64,000 nucleotides of DNA from positions 1 through 64,000 of the forward strand of contig NZ_SMMX01000011.1 in NCBI RefSeq assembly GCF_004345005.1, given 5' to 3'. The position numbers and the translations under genes are program-made. How positions within the stretch are numbered: position 1 is the stretch's first letter; every line of letters starts with the position of its first letter. Of this stretch, positions 10,443 through 18,703 are shown in pieces. The DNA is from Extibacter muris. Lineage in GTDB: Bacteria; Bacillota; Clostridia; Lachnospirales; Lachnospiraceae. A model generated the notes under the pieces. The model did no database searches and was not told where the DNA came from. It saw only the letters and a list, made by a program, of their open reading frames with translations.

Positions 10443-12632
10443 ATGGGAATCAAGATAGCACTTGCCGGAAATCCAAACAGCGGCAAGACGACGTTGTTTA
10501 ATGGACTGACCGGTTCAAACCAGTTCGTAGGGAACTGGCCGGGGGTTACGGTTGAGAAGAAGGAAGGCAAGCTTAAGAGCAATAAAGAAGTAGTCATAAT
10601 GGACTTGCCGGGAATCTACTCCCTGTCACCATATACGCTTGAGGAAGTGACTGCAAGAAATTACCTGATTACAGAGCGCCCGGATGCCATTCTGAATATC
10701 GTGGATGGGACGAACCTGGAGCGCAACCTGTATCTGACGACCCAGCTTATGGAGCTGGGAATCCCCGTTATAATGGCAGTCAACATGATGGATGTGGTCA
10801 AAAAATCAGGCGATGCCATCGATACGAGAAAACTGGGAGAAAAGCTCGGCTGTGCGGTCGTGGCAATCTCTGCGCTGAGGGGAGAGGGAATCGAAGAAGC
10901 AGCCGGGAAAGCGGTAAAAGCGGCGCAGAGCAGGCAGCCGGCAATGCCGGTACATGAATTTTCTCAGGAAGTAGAGGCGGTCCTGGATGAGATCGAGTCG
11001 ATGCTGGGCGGAGACATTCCGGAAGAACAGAAGCGATTCTATGCAGTGAAGCTGTTTGAACGCGACGACAAGATTGCAGAGCAGATGAAGCATGTGCCGG
11101 ACATATTTTCGATCATTGAAAAAGCAGAGAAAGATATGGATGATGATTCTGAGAGCATCATCACAAACGAGCGATATGACTACATAACCTCTATCATAGG
11201 AGAAAGCCTTACAAAAGCGAACAAGGAGAAGCTGTCCACGTCGGATAAGATAGACCGCGTCGTGACAAACAGATGGCTCGCGCTGCCTATATTTGCAGCC
11301 GTCATGTGGCTTGTATATTATGTATCTGTGTCTACGGTTGGTACATGGGCGAAGGACTGGGCAAATGACGGTGTATTTGGCGAAGGATGGAAGCTGTTCG
11401 GGCTGGTAGATGTGCCGGGCATACCTGTTATCGTAGAAAATGGGCTGAATGCTATCCATTGTGCACCGTGGTTGCAAAGTCTTATCCTGGATGGTATCAT
11501 TGCAGGTGTAGGAGCGGTTCTCGGATTTGTGCCGCAGATGCTCGTGCTTTTCATATTCCTTGCATTTCTTGAGGCATGTGGATATATGGCAAGAGTCGCG
11601 TTTATCATGGACAGAATATTCCGCAAGTTCGGCCTTTCAGGAAAGTCGTTCATACCGATGCTTATCGGTACCGGATGCGGAGTGCCAGGCATCATGGCGT
11701 CAAGGACGATTGAAAACGACCGTGACCGGAAGATGACTATCATGACTACTACATTTATCCCATGCGGGGCAAAGCTGCCTATCATAGCGCTCATTGCAGG
11801 TGCCCTGTTCGGCGGAGCTTCCTGGGTTGCGCCAAGTGCTTATTTTGTAGGGATTGCAGCTATTATCTGTTCGGGCATCATATTGAAGAAGACGAAGATG
11901 TTCGCCGGAGACCCGGCACCGTTCGTTATGGAGCTTCCGGCATATCATATGCCTACGGTCGGAAATGTGCTCAGAAGCATGTGGGAGCGTGGGTGGTCCT
12001 TTATCAAAAAAGCGGGAACTATCATCCTGCTTTCTACTGTCTTCATATGGTTCACATCCAGCTTTGGATTTGTGGATGGTCATTTTGGAATGGTAGAAGA
12101 TTTAAGCGACGGCTTGCTTGCAAGCATCGGCCGCGGCCTTGCCTGGCTGTTCGTTCCTCTTGGATGGGGAGACTGGAAGTCGGCAGTCGCAGCGATCACG
12201 GGTCTCGTGGCGAAAGAAAATGTCGTGGGAACCTTCGGTATTCTCTACGGCTTTGCGGAAGTGGCGGAAGACGGTGCAGAAGTATGGGGAACGCTTGCGT
12301 CCAGCATGACCGCTGTCGCGGCATATTCGTTCCTCGTGTTCAACCTTCTGTGCGCACCTTGCTTCGCCGCTATGGGCGCTATCAAGCGGGAGATGAACAA
12401 TGTCAGATGGTTCTGGTTTGCAATTGGATACCAGACGATACTTGCTTATGCGGTATCTCTCTGCGTGTTCCAGTTCGGGAGCCTCTTTACAGGTGGCGGA
12501 TTCGGAATAGGCACAGTGGCGGCAGTAATCGTGCTGGCTGGATTCCTGTATCTTTTGTTCAGGCCGTATAAGGAGAGCTCTTCGCTGAAAGCGAACGTAT
12601 CCAGCGTAAATGCCCGCAAGGCAAAAGCATAA
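10443..12632 (+). CDS. feoB: Ferrous iron transporter FeoB
   Basis: FeoB imports Fe2+ across the inner membrane. This copy has 729 residues. The N-terminal G domain shows G1 GNPNSGKTT (8-16), G3 DLPG (about 53-56) and G4-like NMMD (about 112-115). A helical regulatory domain follows, then the membrane part from about residue 280, with the two gate regions around CGYMARVAFIMDR and CGAKLPIIAL and the conserved LIGTGCGVPGIMA. A GGAGG site is placed before the ATG. It belongs to the iron operon (truncated fur, two feoA genes) and is followed 19 bases later by its small Cys-rich partner. Confidence 0.98.
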   Translation: MGIKIALAGNPNSGKTTLFNGLTGSNQFVGNWPGVTVEKKEGKLKSNKEVVIMDLPGIYSLSPYTLEEVTARNYLITERPDAILNIVDGTNLERNLYLTTQLMELGIPVIMAVNMMDVVKKSGDAIDTRKLGEKLGCAVVAISALRGEGIEEAAGKAVKAAQSRQPAMPVHEFSQEVEAVLDEIESMLGGDIPEEQKRFYAVKLFERDDKIAEQMKHVPDIFSIIEKAEKDMDDDSESIITNERYDYITSIIGESLTKANKEKLSTSDKIDRVVTNRWLALPIFAAVMWLVYYVSVSTVGTWAKDWANDGVFGEGWKLFGLVDVPGIPVIVENGLNAIHCAPWLQSLILDGIIAGVGAVLGFVPQMLVLFIFLAFLEACGYMARVAFIMDRIFRKFGLSGKSFIPMLIGTGCGVPGIMASRTIENDRDRKMTIMTTTFIPCGAKLPIIALIAGALFGGASWVAPSAYFVGIAAIICSGIILKKTKMFAGDPAPFVMELPAYHMPTVGNVLRSMWERGWSFIKKAGTIILLSTVFIWFTSSFGFVDGHFGMVEDLSDGLLASIGRGLAWLFVPLGWGDWKSAVAAITGLVAKENVVGTFGILYGFAEVAEDGAEVWGTLASSMTAVAAYSFLVFNLLCAPCFAAMGAIKREMNNVRWFWFAIGYQTILAYAVSLCVFQFGSLFTGGGFGIGTVAAVIVLAGFLYLLFRPYKESSSLKANVSSVNARKAKA

Positions 12633-12651
12633 GCAGAAAGAAGGAGATATT

Positions 12652-12834
12652 ATGGCATTGGCAGCAATCAGCAGTGTTTTATCAACAGGAGCGGTAGGGC
12701 TTGTCGTCCTCGGAATCATCGTCCTGATCGTACGGAGCATGTGGAAGAAGAAAAAGGCGGGCGGTTCCTGCGGCTGCGGCTGCAGCGGCTGTGCCCATAG
12801 CTGTGGTATGAAGTCGATGGACGAGACGAAGTAG
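12652..12834 (+). CDS. FeoB-associated Cys-rich membrane protein
   Basis: A 60-residue protein with one N-terminal transmembrane segment (about residues 8-30), then a basic stretch WKKKKAG and a Cys-rich end CGCGCSGCAHSC. This layout is that of the FeoB-associated Cys-rich membrane protein family found after feoB in Firmicutes. The start at 12652 has an AAGGAG site; an in-frame ATG at 12610 overlaps feoB and lacks one. The cysteines may bind or pass on iron; this is inferred from the context. Confidence 0.9.
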   Translation: MALAAISSVLSTGAVGLVVLGIIVLIVRSMWKKKKAGGSCGCGCSGCAHSCGMKSMDETK

Positions 12835-12835
12835 A

Positions 12836-12901
12836 TTGACTTTTTCTATGCAAGATAATATAATGAAGCTAGTTGAAACCGGTAGTGTACAGCTGCCGGT
12901 T
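12836..12901 (+). promoter_or_regulatory. Promoter and leader hairpin before the M24 peptidase gene
   Basis: TTGACT at 12836-12841 and TATAAT at 12859-12864 have a 17-bp spacer. A hairpin AACCGGTAG/CTGCCGGTT (12877-12885 with 12893-12901) follows at once, with a TTTT tail. It could end read-through from feoB, or sit at the 5' end of the new message as a stabiliser. Confidence 0.7.
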
Positions 12902-12937
12902 TTAATGCCGAATATATAATGAAAGGTTGGGGAAAAT

Positions 12938-14023
12938 ATGGACCAGAACAAAGTATCAAGAGTTTTAAAGTCAATGGAAGAAAATGGAGTCCCTCAGATG
13001 ATCATATCTGACCCGGTAGCCATCTTCTATCTGACAGGAGCATGGATTCATCCAGGGGAAAGATTACTTGCATTGTATCTGAATGTGAACGGTAATCATA
13101 AGATGATGATCAATAAGCTGTTCCCACAGGAAAAAGATCTTGGGGTAGACATCGTGTGGTATGATGACATCGAGGACGGTGTTGAGATCATGAGCAGATT
13201 TGTTGAAAAAGACAAGGTGATGGGAATTGACAAGACATGGCCTGCAAAATTCCTGATCCGCCTTCAGGAACTGGGCGGCGGAAGCAAATTTGTAAACGGC
13301 TCTCCTATCGTCGACTACATCCGTATGATTAAGGATGAAGGCGAGCAGGAACTGATGAGGGAATCCTCCAGACTGAACGATATCGCTATGGAAAAACTGA
13401 TTCCATGGGTATCCAAAGGACTTACGGAGAGAGAGCTGAACGCTAAAATCCGTGAAATCTACAAAGAGCTCGGCTGTGAGGACGTATCCTTCGATCCGAT
13501 TACAGCATATGCAAAGGGAGCGGCAGATCCGCACCATGTAACGGATGATTCAAAAGGGAAACGCGGCGACTGCGTAGTGCTTGATATCGGTGCATTCAAG
13601 GACAACTATGCGTCTGACATGACGAGAACCGTATTTATCGGCGAAGTGTCCGACCGTGCAAAGGAAATCTATGACATCGTCGTAGAAGCCAACAGACGTG
13701 GTATCGAAGCAGCAAAACCAGGAAACAGGATGTGTGATGTGGATCTGGCAGCGAGAAACTATATCGAAGAAAAAGGCTTTGGACAGTATTTTACACATAG
13801 GACCGGACATTCCATCGGTCTGGAAGACCATGAATTCGGTGATGTGTCTTCTGTCAATGAAGATATCATCAAGGTGGGACAATGCTTCTCTGTCGAACCG
13901 GGAATCTACATCCAGGAAGAGGGTATCGGCGTACGTATCGAAGACCTCGTAATCATTACAGAGGACGGATGCGAAGTGCTGAACAACTTCACGAAGGACC
14001 TTATCATAGTTCCGGAAGAGTAA
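12938..14023 (+). CDS. M24 family metallopeptidase (Xaa-Pro dipeptidase/aminopeptidase type)
   Basis: A cytoplasmic pita-bread peptidase of 361 residues that likely removes the residue before proline from small peptides. The five metal ligands are in place: D216 and D227 (DIGAFKDNYASDMTRT), H291 (GHSIGLEDHE), E320 (SVEPGIY) and E335 (RIEDL). The N-terminal creatinase-like domain covers about 1-130. It has its own promoter and a strong terminator, so it is a single-gene unit. The exact substrate cannot be read from the sequence. Confidence 0.92.
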   Translation: MDQNKVSRVLKSMEENGVPQMIISDPVAIFYLTGAWIHPGERLLALYLNVNGNHKMMINKLFPQEKDLGVDIVWYDDIEDGVEIMSRFVEKDKVMGIDKTWPAKFLIRLQELGGGSKFVNGSPIVDYIRMIKDEGEQELMRESSRLNDIAMEKLIPWVSKGLTERELNAKIREIYKELGCEDVSFDPITAYAKGAADPHHVTDDSKGKRGDCVVLDIGAFKDNYASDMTRTVFIGEVSDRAKEIYDIVVEANRRGIEAAKPGNRMCDVDLAARNYIEEKGFGQYFTHRTGHSIGLEDHEFGDVSSVNEDIIKVGQCFSVEPGIYIQEEGIGVRIEDLVIITEDGCEVLNNFTKDLIIVPEE

Positions 14024-14043
14024 TAGAAAAAATAATTATAATA

Positions 14044-14084
14044 AGACCAGACGCTTCGCAACATGGGGCGTCTGGTCTTTTTTT
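14044..14084 (+). terminator. Terminator after the M24 peptidase gene
   Basis: A perfect 11-bp stem AGACCAGACGC (14044-14054 with 14068-14078) is followed by a long T run. Confidence 0.93.
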
Positions 14085-14296
14085 CCTGCGTGTTAAAAGA
14101 AGAGGATGAGAAGGTAGAAGAACTGCTTGAAGCTGTCCGGAGACGCAGAGATGAAATATGATACCGTACCGGAGAGCGTTGTAGAGGTTAACCTGTTTCT
14201 CAGTGGAGAACCATAGGAAGACATTGAGATTCCGCAGGAGAATGTTCACAGCATCTGACCTGGAATGAAGGAAGCGGCTGACAGCCGCCGGCATAG
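14085..14296. other. Gap with a degenerate coding fragment
   Basis: About 210 bases between the peptidase terminator and the truncated permease gene. The plus strand carries a short open stretch from about 14089 (VLKEEDEKVEELLEAVRRRRDEI, then a stop). A second stretch in another frame at about 14152 reads MKYDTVPESVVEVNLFLSGEP. They look like pieces of one decayed gene, but I cannot assign a family. Confidence 0.35.
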
Positions 14297-14686
14297 TCAG
14301 CTGCCGCTTCCCATCACTTTAAGCGCCAGCAGCGCAAGCACGAGTAATATACTTGGCTTTACGACCTTCGTCCCATTCTTCATGACGAGGCCCGCTCCGA
14401 TATAGCCGCCGAGCATATTGCAGGCGGCAGCGGCATGACCGAGCGGAATCATGACCTGGCCGTTGAGAAGAAAGACGATGAGCGAAGTTATGTTGGTAGT
14501 CAGGTTGATGACTTTGGCCTGCGCGTTGGCGGTCTTGATGCTGAGCTTTGCAAATATGGTAAAAGCAATGATCAGGAAGGTACCTGTTCCCGGCCCGTAG
14601 AAGCCGTCGTATCCGCCGATGAGGAAGGCGGAGAAGGGCAGGATGATTACAAGGACGTACGTCATGACGCTTTCCGGCACGAGCAA
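14297..14686 (-). pseudogene. TauE/SafE family permease, C-terminal half only
   Basis: 129 residues that match the second half of a TauE/SafE (sulfite exporter-type) membrane protein: IGGYDGFYGPGTGTFLI, ANAQAKVINLTTNITSL and ACNMLGGYIGAGLVMKNG are characteristic. Full members have about 250 residues and seven or eight membrane segments; here the first half is gone. Upstream on the minus strand the region runs straight into the promoter of the divergent HD gene at 14725. No proper start codon or ribosome binding site is seen, so it is almost certainly not functional. Confidence 0.8.
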
Positions 14687-14724
14687 AGAGATGTGGCAAC
14701 CGCAAAATCATAAAAAAGTACATA

Positions 14725-14753
14725 TTCACAATTATTTTATGGTGTGTTAGAAT
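14725..14753 (+). promoter_or_regulatory. Promoter of the HD-domain gene
   Basis: TTCACA at 14725-14730 and TAGAAT at 14748-14753 with a 17-bp spacer, 35 bases before the start codon. Confidence 0.55.
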
Positions 14754-14788
14754 ATATGGCATATGAGTACAAAAGGAGGACGACCATA

Positions 14789-15355
14789 ATGAACAGAGAG
14801 CAGGCACACGATATCTTGATGAAATATATGAAAGGTGATAATTATATTACGCATTCTTATGCCGTGGAGGCAATCATGAAAGGGCTTGCCAAGCGTCTGG
14901 CCCCGGACGAGGTGGAATACTGGGGAATCGTCGGGCTACTTCATGATCTTGATGAGGAACGGTGCGACTGGAAGAATGATATAAGCGTACATGGACCGAC
15001 TTCCGTGGAGATACTGAAAAAAGAGGGGATTGACGATCCGGTGCTGTTTGACGCTATCAAGGCACACAATCCGAAGTGTGGCATGAAGGCGAAGACGAAG
15101 CTTCAGTACGCGGTGCTGGCGGCGGATCCGATGAGCGGTTTTGTTAAAGCGGTCGCTCAGATATATCCGGACAAGAAGATTGCCAGCGTAAAGCATAAGT
15201 CCGTGATGAAACGCTTTAATGAGATGCGCTTTGCGGCGGGAGCAAACAGAGATTATATGGAAATGATAGAATTTACCGGACTCAGCCTGGACGACCTCAT
15301 AGATGTCGCTTTGGAGGAGATGGGGGCTATAGCGGATGTTCTGGGGCTGGCGTAA
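14789..15355 (+). CDS. HD superfamily hydrolase
   Basis: A 188-residue soluble protein with the HD phosphohydrolase signature: H22 (THSYAVE), H52-D53 (GLLHDLDEERCDW), and a later aspartate in VLAADPMSGF. It matches the family of predicted HD-superfamily hydrolases (COG2316 type). Such proteins hydrolyse phosphate esters of nucleotides, but no substrate is known for this group. The ATG at 14789 follows an AAAAGGAGG site; an in-frame ATG at 14744 lies inside the promoter and is rejected. Monocistronic, closed by a terminator that overlaps its stop codon. Confidence 0.88.
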   Translation: MNREQAHDILMKYMKGDNYITHSYAVEAIMKGLAKRLAPDEVEYWGIVGLLHDLDEERCDWKNDISVHGPTSVEILKKEGIDDPVLFDAIKAHNPKCGMKAKTKLQYAVLAADPMSGFVKAVAQIYPDKKIASVKHKSVMKRFNEMRFAAGANRDYMEMIEFTGLSLDDLIDVALEEMGAIADVLGLA

Positions 15356-15372
15356 GAGCCGGCCCTTTTTTT
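15344..15372 (+). terminator. Terminator after the HD-domain gene
   Basis: The stem GGGCTGGC/GCCGGCCC (15344-15351 with 15358-15365, one wobble) overlaps the stop codon and runs into a seven-T tail. Confidence 0.88.
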
Positions 15373-15509
15373 CTGTATTAGGTAAAGCGATTTAATAAAA
15401 TGCGTTATGCACAAAAATCAATTTTTATTTTGGTGAAAATAGAGAAAATAAAAGTTTGAATTGTGACAATTAACAAAAATATACCATATAAATCGTCGAA
15501 ATATGACGA

Positions 15510-15569
15510 TTGACACTTTTACATTTGTAAAGTATGATGTTGCTAAGACATTTGGTAAAACGGTTTACC
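15510..15569 (+). promoter_or_regulatory. Promoter with two operator-like palindromes before the ECF cluster
   Basis: TTGACA at 15510-15515 and TATGAT at 15533-15538 have a 17-bp spacer. Between the boxes lies TTTACATTTGTAAA (15518-15531), a 6-2-6 palindrome. Just after the expected start site lies GGTAAAACGGTTTACC (15554-15569), a LacI-family type operator with the central ACGG. The cluster ends with a LacI-type gene at 23982, the likely binder. The 135 bases before this promoter are A+T-rich and show no gene or riboswitch. Confidence 0.75.
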
Positions 15570-15621
15570 GAACGTATTTACGCAACAATGAGAGAAAAGT
15601 CAATGTAAGAGGAGGAAAATC

Positions 15622-16203
15622 ATGAAGAAATTTAACAAGTTAACTATTTTTTTGATTCCAATTGGTATTGCAGTTAACGTAGTGGGCGGACAGCTTGCGG
15701 TTCTGCTGAAGCTGCCTGTGTTTCTAGACAGCATCGGAACGTTCGTCGTAGGTGCTTTATGCGGGGGAGTTCCCGGAGCACTGGTGGGATTGGGATGCGG
15801 ATTGATCAATGCCATATCGCTGCCGACACTTCTGCCGTACACGATCATAGGCGTGCTGTTTGGTTTTCTCGGTTCATTTTTGGCAAAAAAACAGATGTTC
15901 TCCAAGTTCTGGAAGGCGCCGGTCAATGGTGTGATCATAGCAATTATCAGTACCTGCATTGCCGTTCCGATTACAGCCATATTATATGGCGGATTTGTCG
16001 GAACAGGGGCCAGCGTAATTGTAACCACCCTCATGGCAGCGGGCTGGGATGTACTTCCGGCTACCTTTGTAAGTGAGCTGTCATCAGAGCTGATTGATAA
16101 AATTATCTGCCTGATTATCATATTCTTTGTCTTAAAGGCTATGCCCGCACGTTTTGTTGTAAAGCTTCCAAATGGAAAACATTTCATCAAAGAAGAGCAG
16201 TAA
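15622..16203 (+). CDS. ECF transporter S component (substrate-binding), unknown substrate
   Basis: A 193-residue membrane protein with about six hydrophobic segments. The start LTIFLIPIGIAVNVVGGQLAVLLKLPVFLDSIGTFVVGALCGGVPGALVGL is typical of S components of energy-coupling factor importers. It should bind the imported molecule in the membrane and dock on the T-A-A' module encoded next to it. A GAGGAGG site precedes the ATG. The subfamily does not tell the ligand; it is not one of the easily recognised vitamin types (no RibU, ThiT or BioY signature). A strong hairpin lies between it and ecfT. Confidence 0.85.
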   Translation: MKKFNKLTIFLIPIGIAVNVVGGQLAVLLKLPVFLDSIGTFVVGALCGGVPGALVGLGCGLINAISLPTLLPYTIIGVLFGFLGSFLAKKQMFSKFWKAPVNGVIIAIISTCIAVPITAILYGGFVGTGASVIVTTLMAAGWDVLPATFVSELSSELIDKIICLIIIFFVLKAMPARFVVKLPNGKHFIKEEQ

Positions 16204-16208
16204 TATAT

Positions 16209-16239
16209 GGTTGCAGCCATAAGGCATATGGCTGCAACC
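16209..16239 (+). promoter_or_regulatory. Hairpin between the S-component gene and ecfT
   Basis: A perfect 12-bp stem GGTTGCAGCCAT (16209-16220 with 16228-16239), a 7-base loop and only TTTCC behind it. It looks like a partial terminator or an RNA-stabilising hairpin that would give more S component than T and A subunits. Confidence 0.7.
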
Positions 16240-16261
16240 TTTCCAAAAGGAGGAAGATTAT

Positions 16262-17056
16262 ATGGATTATGATTTTACAAAACAGTATATGAATCCAAAA
16301 AGGACAGGTAACGTGATAAGAGACCTGAACCCTATGAGCAAGGTAAATCTAATGCTGGTACTGGGGTTATCTCCGTTTATCGTCCAGAATTATTATTATG
16401 GTTTTGGAATGGTAATATTGTTTGTGCTGTTTTCGGCTGCAGCGGGCTGCTTCCGCTCTTTCTTTTCCTTGTACTGGAAAGTGCTGCTTTTATTCGGTGT
16501 ATTCCTGTTTGTCGTAAAAGCGGCGTTTGCGCCGGGAGAGCATGTCCTGTTCAGGCTGTGGGGAATCTGCGTGTCGACGGAAAGCATACAGTCAGGGCTT
16601 AACATCGTATCGCTCGTTCTGGCTTTCAGCGGGGCGTTTATATTGTTCGTCAAGACGACGCCGATGGATGAATTTACATATGCCCTGGAAAAAAAGGGCG
16701 TATCACATATGGTATCATTCGTCATCTTGTCATCGTTTCAGACAATTACGGATCTAAAGCAGAATGCACAGGTCATTATGGAATCACAAAAAGCAAGGGG
16801 TATTGAGACAGAAGGGAACCTTCTGAAACGGGCGAAGGCTTACATACCGGTTATGGGGCCGCTCGTGCTCAACGCGATATCCAGCACGGAAGAGAAATCC
16901 ATTGCTATGGATGCCAGGGCTTTTTCAGCACCCGTTGCACACACATTTCTGTCGGAGCTTCCGGAGGTGTCCATAGGGGAGAAAGCTGTTGTTATCTTAT
17001 TCGACCTTGCTTTTGTAGGACTGGTAACAGGGAGGATAGTTTTATGGCTTATATAG
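16262..17056 (+). CDS. ecfT: ECF transporter transmembrane component EcfT
   Basis: A 264-residue EcfT-type protein, the scaffold that links the S component to the two ATPases. The two cytoplasmic coupling helices carry the Ala-Arg-Gly-like motifs ESQKARG (around residue 177) and MDARAFS (around 218). Four to six hydrophobic segments are visible. An AGGAGG site precedes the ATG. It overlaps the next gene by 13 bases, so translation is probably coupled. It is dedicated to this cluster rather than being the shared housekeeping EcfT usually found by the ribosomal protein genes. Confidence 0.9.
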   Translation: MDYDFTKQYMNPKRTGNVIRDLNPMSKVNLMLVLGLSPFIVQNYYYGFGMVILFVLFSAAAGCFRSFFSLYWKVLLLFGVFLFVVKAAFAPGEHVLFRLWGICVSTESIQSGLNIVSLVLAFSGAFILFVKTTPMDEFTYALEKKGVSHMVSFVILSSFQTITDLKQNAQVIMESQKARGIETEGNLLKRAKAYIPVMGPLVLNAISSTEEKSIAMDARAFSAPVAHTFLSELPEVSIGEKAVVILFDLAFVGLVTGRIVLWLI

Positions 17057-17904
17057 AATTGAACGAGGTCACTTATACATATCCGCTTATGAAGGAGCCG
17101 GCGCTTCAGAACATATCCTGCTCGCTGGAGCTTGGAAAGTTTTATGGGGTCATCGGCGAAAATGCCGGAGGAAAGACGACATTCTGTAATCTGCTGCGGG
17201 GTCTAATCCCACATTTCTATAACGGTAAACTACTCGGAGATATGACGATAAACGGTGAGGATATCCGAAAAATCGATGTAGATATCCTGTCTACGAAGAT
17301 GGGGTATATCTTTCAAAATCCATTTACCCAGATCAGCGGCGTCAGGAAGACGGTGTTTGAAGAGATAGCGCTGGGGCTTGAGAACCTGGGAGTCCCAAAA
17401 GCCCAGATGATAGAGAAGGTCATCGAGGTAGCGAAACTCCTGAAGATAGAAGAGCTGCTTTTGAACGACCCGAACCGGCTGTCCGGCGGGCAGAGGCAGA
17501 GGGTGGCTTTTGCATCGATCATAGCCATGGATTCAGATATATTTGTAATAGACGAACCGACCTCCCAGCTCGACCCGGAAGGAACGGAACGCATTTTCGA
17601 GATTATACACATGCTGAAGGAGCAGGGGAAGACGATTATTCTGGTGGAGCATAAGGTGGACCTTATTGCGGAATATGCGGATGAGGTACTGGTATTTCAG
17701 AAAGGCAGGCTGCTGAAAAAAGGGGATGCCAGAACCGTATTGAGCGATCTGGAACTTCTGGAGCATGGAACCATGCTGCCGCAGGCGGTTATATTAGAGC
17801 GGGAATTAAGACTTAACGGCATTGTACTTCCTAAGGTGCCGGTTACCACAGAAGAGTGCATAGACCTTTTGCGGAAGGGGGATGTCGGATATGAATCAAA
17901 TTGA
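17044..17904 (+). CDS. ecfA: ECF transporter ATPase, canonical subunit
   Basis: An ABC ATPase of 286 residues. Walker A is GENAGGKTT, the Q loop is FQNPFTQ, the ABC signature LSGGQRQRVAFAS is complete, Walker B is IFVIDEPTSQLD and the switch histidine is in LVEHK. It pairs with the following ATPase, which lacks a normal signature. The gene overlaps ecfT upstream (13 bases) and the second ATPase downstream (23 bases). Confidence 0.93.
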   Translation: MAYIELNEVTYTYPLMKEPALQNISCSLELGKFYGVIGENAGGKTTFCNLLRGLIPHFYNGKLLGDMTINGEDIRKIDVDILSTKMGYIFQNPFTQISGVRKTVFEEIALGLENLGVPKAQMIEKVIEVAKLLKIEELLLNDPNRLSGGQRQRVAFASIIAMDSDIFVIDEPTSQLDPEGTERIFEIIHMLKEQGKTIILVEHKVDLIAEYADEVLVFQKGRLLKKGDARTVLSDLELLEHGTMLPQAVILERELRLNGIVLPKVPVTTEECIDLLRKGDVGYESN

Positions 17905-18703
17905 GTTGAGAAATGCCAGTTTCCAGTATCCGAATGGATTTTTAGCGAATGACGATCTAAACCTTATTGTGAAAAGGGGAGAAAGAGTTGCGATAGTAGG
18001 GCAGAATGGCGCGGGCAAGACGACGGCCGTGAAAATGATGAATGGGCTGCATAAGCCATGTAAGGGAGATGTACTTGTAGAAGGAAGGAATACGAAAGAT
18101 TATACGACTGCCCAGATAGCGCGGCAGGTGGGATACGTATTCCAGAATCCTGATGACCAGATATTTAACCAGACCGTATATGCAGAGATAGCGTACATGC
18201 CTAAGTACTATAAGATGGCTGAAAAGGAAGTGGATAAGAGGGTAAAAGAGGTTGCAGAATTACTGGAGATAGAGACTTACTTAAAGATGAACCCTTTTGA
18301 GATCCCATATGTGACCAGAAAGTTTGTAACGATTGCAGCCATCCTGGCAACAAAGCCGCAGTACATTATTCTGGACGAACCTACAGCCGGCCAGGACCTG
18401 ACGGGAATCAAGGTGCTGACGCGGGTGCTTGAGGAGCTGGAGAAAATAGAGATCGGCGTAGTGACCATCACCCATGATATGGAATTTGCAGCCAATAACT
18501 TTGAGCGTGTTGTCGCTATGGCCAATAAAAAGATCATAAAAGACGGAAACGTCCGTGACATATTCAGCGACGATGACATATTACGCCAAAGCAAGATAAA
18601 ACGCCCCGGAATCGGACAGATTGCAGACAGCATAGGGCTGGGCAAAGATATCTTGAACGCCCGGGAGTTTGTAAAACGTTATAAAGAAGTGACGGCGCCA
18701 TGA
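17882..18703 (+). CDS. ECF transporter ATPase with degenerate ABC signature
   Basis: The second ATPase, 273 residues. Walker A (GQNGAGKTT), Q loop (FQNPDDQ), Walker B (YIILDEPTAGQD) and switch histidine (ITHDME) are all present. The LSGGQ signature is replaced by IPYVTRKFVTIAA. In the heterodimer this makes one of the two ATP sites non-canonical, as in asymmetric ABC exporters. An ATG at 17891 is an alternative start. It overlaps the SGNH gene by 4 bases. Confidence 0.9.
   Translation: MSDMNQIELRNASFQYPNGFLANDDLNLIVKRGERVAIVGQNGAGKTTAVKMMNGLHKPCKGDVLVEGRNTKDYTTAQIARQVGYVFQNPDDQIFNQTVYAEIAYMPKYYKMAEKEVDKRVKEVAELLEIETYLKMNPFEIPYVTRKFVTIAAILATKPQYIILDEPTAGQDLTGIKVLTRVLEELEKIEIGVVTITHDMEFAANNFERVVAMANKKIIKDGNVRDIFSDDDILRQSKIKRPGIGQIADSIGLGKDILNAREFVKRYKEVTAP

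Noticed and set aside
15373-15621. TPP or other riboswitch before the ECF transporter
   Set aside because: ECF vitamin importers often have one, but the leader here lacks the conserved TPP, FMN or cobalamin boxes; it has operator palindromes instead.
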